In this document: positions 18,048-28,072 of the stretch, in pieces
Numbering within the stretch: the stretch's first letter is position 1
How the letters are laid out: every line of letters starts with the position of its first letter
NCBI RefSeq assembly: GCF_001544755.2
Contig: NZ_FCOF02000001.1
Location: 186,001 to 250,000, forward strand
Direction: 5' to 3'
Source: Caballeronia catudaia
Lineage (GTDB): Bacteria > Pseudomonadota > Gammaproteobacteria > Burkholderiales > Burkholderiaceae
DNA: 64,000 bases
The notes under the pieces: model-generated
What the model was told of the DNA's origin: nothing
The model's database searches: none
The model's input: the letters and a program-made list of their open reading frames with translations, nothing else
Position numbers and translations under genes: made by a program

Positions 18048-18508
18048 CGAACGTGCTGCATTTTTATCGAGGGAGAGAATGGAGCGCCTAAGTTCGGGTA
18101 AATACCGATAAATTGCGCTCTATTGTGTCTTATTGCGCTGCATCACGAGGTTCGCGCGATGCGGTGTTATGCTTGACTCCCCATTTTTCAGGAGGCTCGC
18201 GCGTCCCCGCCAAAATAGAGAAATTTCGCGCAACTAGCGGAAAACACGGAATTTCGCGAGGAGGCAGGCCACTTAGTATCTCTTTTTAACAGTTTGTTCC
18301 TTTGCCACGCAAGCCGCGAAAGGTACGGTTTGCTTGTGAAGGATTCATGCCCGTGACGCCGCATTGGCTCCCGAACCGCATTTTCGTGCGATGAAACCAT
18401 TTTTCGGAGTTGCACGAAAGCGCCCGGCGGTTCGAATCGCAAACGCCTCTCGCATGCAGCGTTGTATGGGCAAATCGGTTTTCATTGCAGAAGAACGGAG
18501 ACAGCTCG
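18048..18508. other. Divergent intergenic region upstream of pckG
   Basis: 461 bp with no gene. Besides the phased repeats, AATTTCGCG occurs twice (18222-18230 and 18250-18258). An AT-rich patch, CTCTTTTTAACAGTTTGTTCC, lies near 18281. The promoters of pckG and of the dehydrogenase must lie here, but I cannot place clear -35/-10 pairs. Confidence 0.45.
18112..18139. repeat. Three direct repeats at exact 10-bp period
   Basis: ATTGCGCT (18112-18119), ATTGTGTC (18122-18129) and ATTGCGCT (18132-18139) start exactly 10 bp apart, so all lie on one DNA face. They are 65 bp upstream of the dehydrogenase start, which points to an array of regulator binding sites. Confidence 0.5.
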
Positions 18509-20380
18509 ATGAACCAGCCCGCAGTAGTCGAAGACAACAATAAAAACGCCGTCGAGATCGAGGCGCCGGCTCATGTCCGTCACCGACGACTCATCGAATG
18601 GGTGCAGCAAGTCGCGGCCCTGACCAAGCCGGACCGCATCGAATGGTGCGACGGGTCGCAGGAAGAATACGACCGGCTCTGCCAGCAGATGGTCGATGCC
18701 GGCACCATGAAGAAGCTCGATCCCGAGAAGCGCCCGAATTCTTTCCTCGCGTGCTCGGACCCCTCGGATGTGGCGCGCGTCGAAGACCGCACCTTCATCT
18801 GCTCAGAGCGGCGCGAAGACGCCGGCCCCACAAACAACTGGGTCGATCCGCAGGAAATGCGCGTGACGCTCGACGGCCTGTTCGACGGCGCGATGCGCGG
18901 TCGCACGATGTACGTCGTGCCGTTTTCGATGGGCCCGCTCGGCTCGCCGATCGCGCACATCGGCGTGGAATTGTCGGACAGCCCGTACGTGGTGACGAAC
19001 ATGCGCATCATGACGCGCATGGGCCGCGCCGTGTATGACGTGCTCGGCGAGAACGGCGAGTTCGTGCCGTGTGTGCATTCGGTCGGCGCGCCGCTTAGTC
19101 GTGGCCGCAAGGACGTGCCGTGGCCGTGCAACGACACGAAATACATCGTGCATTTCCCCGAAAAGCGCGAAATCTGGAGCTTCGGCTCGGGTTACGGAGG
19201 CAACGCGCTGCTTGGGAAGAAGTGCTTCGCGCTGCGCATCGCCTCGACGATGGGCCGCGACGAAGGCTGGCTCGCCGAGCACATGCTGATTCTCGGCGTG
19301 ACGTCGCCGCAAGGGCGCAAGTATCACGTCGCAGCGGCGTTCCCGTCGGCGTGCGGCAAGACGAACTTCGCGATGCTGATTCCGCCGAGCGATCTGAACG
19401 GCTGGAAGGTGACGACCATCGGCGACGACATCGCCTGGATCAAGCCGGGCCGCGACGGCCGTCTCTACGCGATCAACCCCGAAGCCGGCTATTTCGGCGT
19501 CGCGCCGGGCACGAGCGAAAAGACCAACTTCAACGCGATGGCCACGTTGAAGGAAAACGTGATCTTCACGAACGTCGCGCTGACCGATGACGGCGACGTC
19601 TGGTGGGAAGGCATGACCGACACGCCGCCCGCGCATCTCATCGACTGGCAGGGCCGCGACTGGACGCCGGAAATCGCGAAGGAAACGGGCGCGAAAGCCG
19701 CGCATCCGAACGCGCGCTTTACGGCGCCGGCGTCGCAATGTCCGTCGATCGACGCGGATTGGGAGAACCCGGCCGGCGTACCGATCGACGCCTTCATCTT
19801 CGGCGGACGCCGCTCCAACACGGTGCCGCTCGTGACCGAAGCGCGCGACTGGAAGGAAGGCGTCTACATGGCCGCGACGATGGGCTCCGAAACCACCGCC
19901 GCCGCCGCCGGCCAGCAGGGCGTCGTGCGCCGCGATCCGTTCGCGATGCTGCCGTTCTGCGGCTACAACATGGCCGACTATTTCGGCCACTGGCTGAAGG
20001 TGGGCGAGCGCCTCGAGGCGATGAACGCGAAGGCGCCGAAGTTCTTCTGCGTGAACTGGTTCCGCAAGGGCGACGACGGCAAGTTCGTGTGGCCGGGCTT
20101 CGGGGAAAACATGCGCGTGCTGAACTGGATGATCGGCCGCATCGAAGGCTCGGCGAAGGGCGAGGAGCACGCGTTCGGGATTTCGCCGCGTTACGAGGAC
20201 ATCGATTGGGGCGCGCTCGGCTTCACGCGCGAGCAGTTCGAGCAGGTCATCTCTGTCAACGACACCGCCTGGCGCGACGAACTCGCGCTCCACGACGAGT
20301 TGTTCGCGAAACTGAAACACGGCTTGCCGGAAGCCTTGCCGCAAGCAAAAGCGGGCATGGAGAAACGTCTCGCAGCGTGA
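18509..20380 (+). CDS. pckG: Phosphoenolpyruvate carboxykinase (GTP)
   Basis: Converts oxaloacetate plus GTP to phosphoenolpyruvate, the entry to gluconeogenesis from TCA intermediates. The 623-residue length and motifs fit the GTP-dependent family: the P-loop [11 protein letters not shown] with its characteristic cysteine at 282, GDDIAWI, and the Mg/Mn-binding and guanine-binding regions around [10 protein letters not shown]. The ATG at 18509 follows GGAG by about 9 nt; a longer open frame begins at 18410 but has no homologous sequence. A strong terminator follows. It is monocistronic. Confidence 0.96.
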   Translation: MNQPAVVEDNNKNAVEIEAPAHVRHRRLIEWVQQVAALTKPDRIEWCDGSQEEYDRLCQQMVDAGTMKKLDPEKRPNSFLACSDPSDVARVEDRTFICSERREDAGPTNNWVDPQEMRVTLDGLFDGAMRGRTMYVVPFSMGPLGSPIAHIGVELSDSPYVVTNMRIMTRMGRAVYDVLGENGEFVPCVHSVGAPLSRGRKDVPWPCNDTKYIVHFPEKREIWSFGSGYGGNALLGKKCFALRIASTMGRDEGWLAEHMLILGVTSPQGRKYHVAAAFPSACGKTNFAMLIPPSDLNGWKVTTIGDDIAWIKPGRDGRLYAINPEAGYFGVAPGTSEKTNFNAMATLKENVIFTNVALTDDGDVWWEGMTDTPPAHLIDWQGRDWTPEIAKETGAKAAHPNARFTAPASQCPSIDADWENPAGVPIDAFIFGGRRSNTVPLVTEARDWKEGVYMAATMGSETTAAAAGQQGVVRRDPFAMLPFCGYNMADYFGHWLKVGERLEAMNAKAPKFFCVNWFRKGDDGKFVWPGFGENMRVLNWMIGRIEGSAKGEEHAFGISPRYEDIDWGALGFTREQFEQVISVNDTAWRDELALHDELFAKLKHGLPEALPQAKAGMEKRLAA

Positions 20381-20424
20381 TGCTGCGCCGGATTGACGTC
20401 AAAAACTGAATCAATCCCCAAAAG

Positions 20425-20454
20425 AACGGGTCGGCGCAAGCCGGCCCGTTTTTT
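20425..20454 (+). terminator. Terminator of pckG
   Basis: AACGGGTCGGC (20425-20435) pairs with GCCGGCCCGTT (20440-20450) around a GCAA tetraloop, followed by six T. Textbook intrinsic terminator. Confidence 0.9.
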
Positions 20455-20702
20455 CTTGCCTACACCGTCAAAATAGACGCGGGCAGTCATTTCAAAATTT
20501 CGTCTATCAGCGAACCCCTAATCGAGTGTTGTGTGAAACGCAACAATCGGTGATCTTTCATCGCCATAACGCGGCTAACTAACAGATTTTTTTCGACTTT
20601 TTCGTGCTTACCGGCAACTTCTGCACGAAAGCGCCGGTCCTAGGATAATCCTGAATTGCTTTGCAGCAGAATTCGAGCCGTGTAGCGGCAGGAGTTGTCT
20701 TT
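20455..20702. other. Intergenic region upstream of the LysR gene
   Basis: 248 bp after the pckG terminator with no gene. It contains AT-rich blocks (CAGATTTTTTTCGACTTTTTC near 20581) and a short inverted repeat around GTGC...GCAC (20603-20627). A LysR operator with T-N11-A character could exist here, but no site stands out. Confidence 0.35.
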
Positions 20703-21788
20703 ATGGATCATTTGCAGTCGATGAGAGTGTTCGTGCGAGTCGCGGATCTCGGAAGTTTCGCCCGGGCCGCGAGCGCGATGGATATCTCCAATGCGGTGGC
20801 GACGCGCCACGTCGCGGACCTCGAAGGCCGCCTCGGCACGCGCCTGCTCAACCGCACGACGCGCAGCCTTTCGCTCACCGAGTCCGGCCAGGTCTATCTG
20901 GAACGGGCGCGGCAGATTCTCGACGAACTTGAAGATGTCGAGCAAATGGTGGTGGCGCGCAATCACGAGCCGCTCGGGTCGCTCAGGATCGTCGCGCCCG
21001 TCGTGTTCGGCCTGCATAATCTCGCGCCCGTGTTGCAGACTTATGCGCAGCGTTATCCGAAGGTCGTGCCCGATGTGACGCTGGTCGATCGTCAGGTCGA
21101 TCTGGTGGAGGAAGGTTTCGATGTCGGCATCGTCATCGCCCGGCAGGTGAAGAGCGCGAGCATCGTCACGCGGCGCCTGACGACGGGTTGCATGACCGTC
21201 TGCGCAACGCCCGCATATCTGGAAAAGCACGGCACGCCGACGCGCCCGGAGCATCTGCTCGAGCATCCGTGCCTGAGCCTGCCGTCCGAGTACTGGGGCG
21301 ACGAGCGCGTGTTCACCGGTCCGGAAGGCGAAGTGCGCGTGCGCCCGCAGAACGTGATCATCGCGAACAACACGGAAATGCTGCGGCAGTTCGCGCTGCT
21401 CGGCATGGGCATCGCGATTCTGCCGAGCTACCTGATCGGCAACGACACGACGCGCGGCCAGTTGGTGCGCCTGCTCGGGGACTATCAGTTGCCGCAGGTC
21501 GAGATCAACGTCGCGTATCCGAGCCGGCGTCACTTGCCGGCGAAGGTTCGCACATTCATCGATCACCTGGTCGAGCATTTCAGCCAGACGCCGAATCATC
21601 AGCTCGGCGAGCAGTGGATTCGCGATGGCCGCGGCAGGCCTGTGTCGGCGGCGCACGCCCGTTATGAGCATGCCGATGAAGACGCGACGCCCGCGCCGCG
21701 CTCACGTCCGATCGATGGCGAAATGGCGCCGAAGCTGTCGAAACCTTCGCGAACGCGAGGGCGCGTGCCAGCGGCATCGCCGTTCTGA
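20703..21788 (+). CDS. LysR-family transcriptional regulator
   Basis: A 361-residue regulator. Residues 1-60 are the LysR winged helix-turn-helix (MRVFVRVADLGSFARAASAM...VATRHVADLEGRLGTRLLNRTTR). Residues 90-300 are the periplasmic-binding-like effector domain (VRVRPQNVIIANNTEMLRQF, GMGIAILPSYLI). A 55-residue basic, Pro/Arg-rich tail extends beyond the usual length of about 300. The start at 20703 follows GGAG. The effector and target are unknown; neither neighbour is divergent, so autoregulation of a divergent promoter is not indicated. Confidence 0.9.
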   Translation: MDHLQSMRVFVRVADLGSFARAASAMDISNAVATRHVADLEGRLGTRLLNRTTRSLSLTESGQVYLERARQILDELEDVEQMVVARNHEPLGSLRIVAPVVFGLHNLAPVLQTYAQRYPKVVPDVTLVDRQVDLVEEGFDVGIVIARQVKSASIVTRRLTTGCMTVCATPAYLEKHGTPTRPEHLLEHPCLSLPSEYWGDERVFTGPEGEVRVRPQNVIIANNTEMLRQFALLGMGIAILPSYLIGNDTTRGQLVRLLGDYQLPQVEINVAYPSRRHLPAKVRTFIDHLVEHFSQTPNHQLGEQWIRDGRGRPVSAAHARYEHADEDATPAPRSRPIDGEMAPKLSKPSRTRGRVPAASPF

Positions 21789-21816
21789 AGGCGTCGCGCG
21801 AAAGCTGCGCAAATGA

Positions 21817-21851
21817 AAAACCCCCGCGAATCGCTTCGCGGGGGTTTTCTT
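21817..21851. terminator. Bidirectional terminator between the LysR gene and topB
   Basis: AAAACCCCCGCGAA pairs with TTCGCGGGGGTTTT around TCGC, with A-run and T-run on opposite sides, so it can end both convergent genes. Confidence 0.88.
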
Positions 21852-21871
21852 TTTTGTCGCTGAGGAAAAGG

Positions 21872-24520
21872 TCAGCTCGTCTTGCGCGCCGCGGTTTTTT
21901 TGACGGCGGCCTTCTTCGCCGGCGCTTTCTTCGCCGCAGGCTTCGCGCGCGTGGTTTTCGCGGCCACGGCGACATCGCTGTCGCCGCTTTCATCGCCACC
22001 CTCGGCTGGCGCTTCCGCCGCGGCGCCGCGCTTGGCCGCAGCCGTCTTCGCTCCCGGCTTGCCTTCCTTCTTCTCGAACTCGAAGCCGATCTTGCCATCC
22101 GGCTGCTTCACGAGAAACGCCTTGAAGTTGCGTCCCGTGCGCGATGACTTGAAGTTCGTCAGCAGATCGGTGCGGCCTTCGTTGAGCAGCTTCGCCATCT
22201 GCTCGCGCGACATTTCCTGCTGAAGAATCACCTTGCCCGAGCGGAAGTCGCAAGTCTTCGGATTCGATACCGAGTTCTCGCAGACGTAGCTCATGCCGTG
22301 CTCGAACACGCGCGACTGACACTTCGGACATGCGCCGACCGGCGTCTGTTCGGAGAAATCGGGCGGTTCGCCGTCCTCGCCGCCGCTGTCCTGACCGAAA
22401 TCGAATTCGAGCTTGTAATTCTTGATTTCGTCATCGAGCGAAAGTTTGAGAATCGCGGAGAACGGACGGCCCATCTTGCTACGGAAACCCGACAGCGGCC
22501 CGATGGTTTTCTCGCGCAGCAACTCCTCGACTTCCGGGATTTCGAATTGCCGCCCGCCCGGAATCTTCGAGATCGAAAAGTCGCACTTCGTGCACGCGAA
22601 GCGCCGATAGTTCTCCTTCACCTGCGAACCGCAGTTCGGGCACGGCGTTTCGAGCGTCGCGTAGTCGCCGGGAATCGTGTCCGAGTCGTATTCCTTCGCG
22701 CGCTTGACGATGGTCTGCGTCATTCGCGCGATTTCCTGCATGAACTGATCGCGATGCAGGCTGCCGCGCTCCATCTGCGACAGCTTGTGCTCCCATTGGC
22801 CGGTCAGTTCGGGCGCCGTGAGTTCTTCGACGCCGAGGCCGCGCAAAAGCGTCATCAACTGGAATGCTTTGGCGGTCGGAATCAGTTCGCGGCCTTCGCG
22901 CACCATGTACTTTTCGCCTAGCAGACCTTCGATGATCGCCGCGCGCGTGGCCGGCGTGCCGAGGCCCTTCGCGGCCATCGCGTCGCGCAGTTCTTCGTCT
23001 TCGACGAGCTTCCCCGCGCCTTCCATCGCCGAGAGCAGCGACGCTTCGTTGTAGCGCGCGGGCGGTTTGGTCACGAGGCCTTGCGCGGCGATCTTCTCGA
23101 CGTCGACCTGTTCGCCCTTCTGCACGGGCACGAGATTGCCGTCCTCGCCAGCAGCTTCGCGGCCATAGACCTGCAGCCAGCCCGGCTCGACGAGCACCTT
23201 GCCTTCCGTCTTGAATTGATGCCCGGAGACTTCGGTGATGCGCGTCGTCACGAGGTATTCCGCCGCCGGGAAGAACACCGACAGGAAACGCTTCACGACG
23301 AGGTCATACAGCTTCTGCTCCGGCTCCGACAGCGACTTCGGCGCCTGCAATGTCGGGATGATGGCGAAGTGGTCGCTGATCTTCGAGTTGTCGAAGATGC
23401 GCTTGTTCGGCTTCACCCAGCCCTTGTCGAGCACCTGCTTCGCGAACGGCAGATAGTTGTTGCTCTCCTTGAGCATGGTCATCGTGTCCTTGACCGTGCT
23501 CAGGTAGTCCTCGGGCAGCGCGCGCGAATCGGTACGCGGATACGTCAGGACCTTGTGCTTTTCATACAGTGCCTGCGCGAGACCGAGCGTGTTCTTCGCC
23601 GAGAACCCGAAGCGGCCGTTGGCTTCGCGCTGCAGGCTGGTCAGATCGAAAAGCAGCGGCGACATCTGAGTGGACGGTTTCGATTCTTCCGTGACCGTGC
23701 CGGTCTTGTCGCGGCACGCCGCGACGACGGATTCGGCTGCTGCGAGACTCCACAGGCGCGAATCGCGCTGTTCCGGATCGTTTTCGACGCGCTTGAACTT
23801 CGGATCGAACCAGCGGCCTTCGTAGATGCCCTTCGCGGCGATGAACTCGGCACGCACTTCCCAATAGTCGCGGGGCACGAAACGGCGGATTTTCTCCTCA
23901 CGTTCGACGACGATGGACAACGTTGGCGTCTGCACGCGGCCGACGGTCGTCAGGAAGAAACCGCCGCCCTTGCTGTTGAACGCGGTCATCGCGCGCGTGC
24001 CGTTGATGCCGACGAGCCAGTCGGCTTCGGAACGGCAGCGGGCGGCGTCGGCGAGCGGCTGCATGTCGGCGTCGCTGCGCAGATTCGCGAAGCCTTCGCG
24101 GATCGCGGCGGGCGTCATCGACTGGAGCCAGAGGCGCTGAACCGGCTGCTTCGCTTTTGCGTGCTGCGCGATCAGCCGGAAGATCAATTCGCCCTCGCGC
24201 CCCGCGTCGCAGGCGTTGATGAGGCGGTCGATGTCCTTGCGCTTCAACAGCCTCGTCAGCACCTTCAGGCGCGATTCGCTTTTCGCGATGGGATTCAGGT
24301 CGAAATGCGGCGGAATGACCGGCAGGTTCGTGAAGCTCCATTTGCCGCGCTTGACGTCGTATTCCTCGGGCGCCGCGATTTCGAGCAGATGGCCGACCGC
24401 GGACGAGAGCACGTAATCGTCGCTCTCGAAATACTCGTCATGCTTGGTGAAGCCGCCCAGCGCACGCGCGATGTCGTTCGCGACGGAGGGCTTCTCAGCG
24501 ATGATCAGGGCTTTGGACAT
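21872..24520 (-). CDS. topB: DNA topoisomerase III
   Basis: A type IA topoisomerase of 882 residues that decatenates single-stranded junctions. The N-terminal TOPRIM domain starts ALIIAEKPSVANDIARAL with DAGREGELI. The active-site tyrosine lies in VLTYPRTDSRALPEDY, near residue 325. After the core come two zinc-ribbon-like repeats (CPNCGSQVKENYRRFACTKC; CPKCQSR...CDFRSGK) and a roughly 45-residue Ala/Lys tail (KKAPAKKAAVKKTAARKTS), which resembles histone-H1-like DNA-binding tails. E. coli TopB is about 650 residues, so the zinc and tail regions account for the extra length. Confidence 0.94.
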   Translation of the reverse strand: MSKALIIAEKPSVANDIARALGGFTKHDEYFESDDYVLSSAVGHLLEIAAPEEYDVKRGKWSFTNLPVIPPHFDLNPIAKSESRLKVLTRLLKRKDIDRLINACDAGREGELIFRLIAQHAKAKQPVQRLWLQSMTPAAIREGFANLRSDADMQPLADAARCRSEADWLVGINGTRAMTAFNSKGGGFFLTTVGRVQTPTLSIVVEREEKIRRFVPRDYWEVRAEFIAAKGIYEGRWFDPKFKRVENDPEQRDSRLWSLAAAESVVAACRDKTGTVTEESKPSTQMSPLLFDLTSLQREANGRFGFSAKNTLGLAQALYEKHKVLTYPRTDSRALPEDYLSTVKDTMTMLKESNNYLPFAKQVLDKGWVKPNKRIFDNSKISDHFAIIPTLQAPKSLSEPEQKLYDLVVKRFLSVFFPAAEYLVTTRITEVSGHQFKTEGKVLVEPGWLQVYGREAAGEDGNLVPVQKGEQVDVEKIAAQGLVTKPPARYNEASLLSAMEGAGKLVEDEELRDAMAAKGLGTPATRAAIIEGLLGEKYMVREGRELIPTAKAFQLMTLLRGLGVEELTAPELTGQWEHKLSQMERGSLHRDQFMQEIARMTQTIVKRAKEYDSDTIPGDYATLETPCPNCGSQVKENYRRFACTKCDFSISKIPGGRQFEIPEVEELLREKTIGPLSGFRSKMGRPFSAILKLSLDDEIKNYKLEFDFGQDSGGEDGEPPDFSEQTPVGACPKCQSRVFEHGMSYVCENSVSNPKTCDFRSGKVILQQEMSREQMAKLLNEGRTDLLTNFKSSRTGRNFKAFLVKQPDGKIGFEFEKKEGKPGAKTAAAKRGAAAEAPAEGGDESGDSDVAVAAKTTRAKPAAKKAPAKKAAVKKTAARKTS

Positions 24521-24670
24521 GACTCAATAAGTTGGTAACTGGCAGCGGCCCGGTTTGGGCTGCTTTAACGACCGCTTTATAGCACACGGTTTGTGCAGTG
24601 GTAGTCGAAGCGCGTATCCGGGCGCTTCGATATGGGGCTCGCGAAGCGCGTTTCGCGCGCAAAAAAACGG

Positions 24671-25048
24671 TCAAGCCGTGGCGAGCGCCGGACGCAATTT
24701 CGGCGCACCGACCATGCCCGGCAGCGCGGTCAGGTCGGTCAGCATCCGATCGACGATGGACGCCTGCGGCAGCACCGTGCCGAAAAATCGCGTCGTGACC
24801 GAATCCTCGATCAGGATGGTCGGAAAATTTTCCACATCGAGGTCATCGAAGCGGTCGGCGTGATTCTCGATATCGATCCACGCGAAGCAGATATCCGGAT
24901 GCGCGGCCGCCAGCCTGTCGAATCCTTCGCGATATTCGCGGCACGTGCCGCACCATTCGGCGCACAGACAGGCGACGAACAGCGTGCCGGGCACGGCGAT
25001 GCGCTCCGCGATGCGATCGGCATCGGTATCGAGATTCAGCGCGGACAT
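24671..25048 (-). CDS. Thioredoxin-fold protein with WCGTC motif
   Basis: A 125-residue protein from the ATG at 25048 (an upstream ATG at 25114 would add 22 unlikely residues). The redox motif CAEWCGTCREY is in the thioredoxin position, followed by the DIENHAD strand and the cis-proline region ENFPTILI. It is probably a cytoplasmic thiol oxidoreductase; no signal peptide is seen. It lies between topB and dprA on the same strand, an association often seen in Burkholderia. Confidence 0.85.
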   Translation of the reverse strand: MSALNLDTDADRIAERIAVPGTLFVACLCAEWCGTCREYREGFDRLAAAHPDICFAWIDIENHADRFDDLDVENFPTILIEDSVTTRFFGTVLPQASIVDRMLTDLTALPGMVGAPKLRPALATA

Positions 25049-25123
25049 GGCGGGTGCGGCATCCTTTATTCGAGTGGACTGCGGGGACGGCTCATTTTTC
25101 CGCGAATGTAGCACGACGCGGCT

Positions 25124-26329
25124 TCACGAGCGCTCCACCGCCGTGTAGCGGCCGCCTGCGAGCGCCGCCACATGGCCCGCCAGTTCGAGTTGCAGCAATG
25201 CGGCCTGGAGCGCCGCTCCGTCGAGATAAGTGCGCGCCGCGAGAATTTCAAGCGTCGCGGGCGCGTGCCCGAGCGCGTCGAGCACGCGGCCGGCGTTATC
25301 GCCGATGGCGGAATCGGCTATTCGCGCCGATGCCCACGACGCGCTGACCGGACGCGGCTTCGCGCGTTTCGCTGCCGCACGCGCGATGCTCGCCGACGAA
25401 ACACCGAATTCTTCAAGCACGTCCTCCGGCGCTTCGACCAGCTTCGCGCCCTGCTTGATCAGGCGATGACAACCCTGCGAAAGCGGTGCGTGGATCGATC
25501 CGGGAAGCGCGAAAACATCGCGCCCCATTTCGTTGGCGAGCCGCGCGGTGATGAGCGAACCGGAACGCATCGCCGCTTCGACGATCAGCACGCCGCCCGA
25601 CAGGCCCGCGATCAACCGGTTCCGCTGTGGAAAATTCGCCGACCGGGCGGGCGTGCCGAGCGGCCATTCGGACAGAATCGCGCCATCTCGGGCGATTTCG
25701 TGCGCGAGCGTGTGATGCGCCGCCGGATACACGAGATCCGCGCCTGTGCCGATTACCGCCACCGTGCCGGTGTCGCCTTCCAGCGCGCCGCGATGCGCGG
25801 CCGCGTCGATGCCGAGCGCCAGTCCCGACGCCACCACGAGTCCCGCATCCGACATCGCGCGGGCAAAGCGTCGTGCGTCTTCGAGACCTTGCGGCGAGGC
25901 GTGCCGGCTGCCGACGATCGCGATCGCGCGCGTCTGCAGCAAATCGAGCCGGCCTTTCGCGTAGAGCAGCGGCGGCGGGTCGGGCATGGTGAGCAGCGCC
26001 TGTGGATAGGCGGTATCGGCGAATGTAAGAATGTGATTGCCCGGTTCCGACGCCCACGCCAGAACCGCTTCAATATAGTGGTCGAACGGAACGCCTTCGA
26101 TATCGGACGGCGGCGCGAGCACGGCAACGGCTGCGCGGGCGTCGGCGGTTTCGGCGAGCGACGCGAAGCTCTCCGACAGCACGTCGAGCGGCCCGCCGAA
26201 CGCACCGAGCAGCAGACGCAGCGCGAGCGGCTTCAGCCCCTTCGCATGCGTGAGCCGCAGCCAGGCGCGCAGTTCATTGGCATCAGGTATCGAAGCGGCT
26301 TCCTCGGTCGGCAGGGCAACGGTCGTCAT
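25124..26329 (-). CDS. dprA: DNA-processing protein DprA (Smf)
   Basis: A 401-residue protein that loads RecA on incoming single-stranded DNA in natural transformation. It has an N-terminal SAM-like region, a central Rossmann domain (AIVGSRHASPQGLEDARRFA, SGLALGIDAAAHRGAL, VIGTGADLVYPAAH, SEWPLGTPARSANFPQRNRLIAGLS) and a C-terminal winged helix (about 335-401). Complete, with no interruptions. Divergent from def across about 200 bp. Confidence 0.95.
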   Translation of the reverse strand: MTTVALPTEEAASIPDANELRAWLRLTHAKGLKPLALRLLLGAFGGPLDVLSESFASLAETADARAAVAVLAPPSDIEGVPFDHYIEAVLAWASEPGNHILTFADTAYPQALLTMPDPPPLLYAKGRLDLLQTRAIAIVGSRHASPQGLEDARRFARAMSDAGLVVASGLALGIDAAAHRGALEGDTGTVAVIGTGADLVYPAAHHTLAHEIARDGAILSEWPLGTPARSANFPQRNRLIAGLSGGVLIVEAAMRSGSLITARLANEMGRDVFALPGSIHAPLSQGCHRLIKQGAKLVEAPEDVLEEFGVSSASIARAAAKRAKPRPVSASWASARIADSAIGDNAGRVLDALGHAPATLEILAARTYLDGAALQAALLQLELAGHVAALAGGRYTAVERS

Positions 26330-26530
26330 GTTAAGATTTTTGATCCGGAACAGATAAAGAAAGGTCGCTCAGGCTCGATCCACGGCCCGAAGCGACGCCG
26401 ATTGGCCGCTTGCCGGCGGCGTTGAATCGACGCGATTCACCCGCATATCTTCGGCATGCCGCCCCATTACCCGCAACCTGGCCGAATGGCCGATTTACAC
26501 GCGTCGCGGCGCGCGTAGACAATCCGAATC

Positions 26531-27034
26531 ATGGCTCTGCTCAAGATACTCAACTACCCGGACAAGCGGCTGAACAAGGTGGCGAAGCCCGTCGCCATGG
26601 TCGATGACCGCATCCGCAAGCTCGTCGCCGACATGGCCGAGACGATGTACGCCGCGCCCGGCGTCGGCCTCGCCGCGACGCAGGTGGACGTGCACGAGCG
26701 CGTGATCGTGATCGACGTCTCGGATGCGCACGATCAGCTGATGGTCTTCATCAATCCGGAAATCGTCTGGTCGAGCGATCAGAAGAAGGAATGGGAAGAA
26801 GGCTGCCTGTCGGTGCCGGGCATTTATGACTTCGTCGAGCGTCCCGATAAGGTACGCGTGAAAGCGCTGAACCAGAAGGGCGAGACCTTCGAGCTCGATT
26901 GCGATGGCCTGCTCGCCGTCTGCATCCAGCACGAGATGGATCACCTGGCGGGGCACGTGTTCGTCGAATACCTCTCGGCGCTCAAGCAGACCCGCATTCG
27001 CGGCAAGATGAAGAAGCTGGAAAAGGCGCTGTAA
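26531..27034 (+). CDS. def: Peptide deformylase
   Basis: A 167-residue metalloenzyme removing the N-formyl group from nascent proteins. All three motifs are present: GVGLAATQ (about 45-52), EGCLS (metal-ligand cysteine) and HEMDHLAG (metal-ligand histidines and catalytic glutamate). It is followed 3 bp later by fmt, which formylates initiator Met-tRNA, so the two opposing activities share an operon as in most bacteria. Confidence 0.96.
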   Translation: MALLKILNYPDKRLNKVAKPVAMVDDRIRKLVADMAETMYAAPGVGLAATQVDVHERVIVIDVSDAHDQLMVFINPEIVWSSDQKKEWEEGCLSVPGIYDFVERPDKVRVKALNQKGETFELDCDGLLAVCIQHEMDHLAGHVFVEYLSALKQTRIRGKMKKLEKAL

Positions 27035-27037
27035 CCG

Positions 27038-28009
27038 ATGACTCAATCGCTGCGAGTGGTCTTCGCCGGTACGCCGGAATTCGCTGCCGCCGCGCTCGCG
27101 GCCATTCACGCGGCGGGCTTTTCCGTGCCGCTCGTTTTGACGCAGCCCGACCGGCCCGCCGGCCGCGGCATGAAACTCACCGCGAGCCCGGTCAAGCGCT
27201 TCGCGATCGAGCACGGCCTGAAAGTCGCGCAGCCCACTTCGCTGCGTCGCGCGGGCAAATATCCACAGGAAGCGGCCGAGGCCATCGACCTGTTGCGCGA
27301 CACGCCGCATGACGTCATGGTCGTCGCTGCTTATGGACTGATCCTGCCGCAGGAAGTGCTCGATATTCCGCCGCGCGGCGCGATCAATATTCACGCGTCG
27401 CTGCTGCCGCGCTGGCGTGGCGCGGCGCCAATCCATCGCGCGATCGAAGCGGGCGACGTCGAAACCGGCATCACGCTCATGCAGATGGACGCCGGCCTCG
27501 ACACCGGCGCGATGATCCGCGAGGCGCGCACGCCGATCCTCGCCGACGACACCACTGGCACGCTGCACGACCGGCTCGCGCACATGGGCGCGGAGCTGAT
27601 CGTCGCGGCGCTGCGCGATCTTGAACGCGACGGCGCGCTGCCTTCCACGCCGCAGCCGGACGAAGGCACGACTTACGCCGAAAAGATCGCGAAGCACGAG
27701 GCCGCGCTCGACTGGCGCCGTCCGGCACAGGAGCTTGCGCGTCAGGTCCGCGCGTTCGATCCGTTTCCGGGCGCGTTCGGCACGCTCGACAACGCAGCGA
27801 TCAAGATCTGGGCCGCGCAGCCCGTCGATGGCTCCGGTGAGCCTGGAACGATCGCGGACGTTTCGTCGGACGGAATCGTCGTCATCTGTGGTGAAGGCGC
27901 GCTGAAGCTCACGCAGTTGCAGAAACCCGGCGGCAAGCGCCTGCCCGTGCGCGAATTCCTCGCCGGCGCGGCGATCGCAAAAGGGCAGCATTTCACGCTC
28001 GGCGAATAA
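27038..28009 (+). CDS. fmt: Methionyl-tRNA formyltransferase
   Basis: A 323-residue enzyme using 10-formyl-THF to formylate Met-tRNA(fMet). The N-terminal formyltransferase domain ([14 protein letters not shown]; catalytic stretch [35 protein letters not shown]) is followed by the C-terminal tRNA-binding OB domain. Directly downstream of def, with the ATG 3 bp after its stop. Confidence 0.96.
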   Translation: MTQSLRVVFAGTPEFAAAALAAIHAAGFSVPLVLTQPDRPAGRGMKLTASPVKRFAIEHGLKVAQPTSLRRAGKYPQEAAEAIDLLRDTPHDVMVVAAYGLILPQEVLDIPPRGAINIHASLLPRWRGAAPIHRAIEAGDVETGITLMQMDAGLDTGAMIREARTPILADDTTGTLHDRLAHMGAELIVAALRDLERDGALPSTPQPDEGTTYAEKIAKHEAALDWRRPAQELARQVRAFDPFPGAFGTLDNAAIKIWAAQPVDGSGEPGTIADVSSDGIVVICGEGALKLTQLQKPGGKRLPVREFLAGAAIAKGQHFTLGE

Positions 28010-28072
28010 GTCCGGGGCGGGGCGCGGCGCTAAAATGAGGCATCTCGAAATAGCGCCCGTCTGGAGTTTCCG

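Noticed and set aside
22298-24538. Long plus-strand frames opposite topB
   Set aside because: Composition and lack of motifs show they are reverse-frame artefacts.
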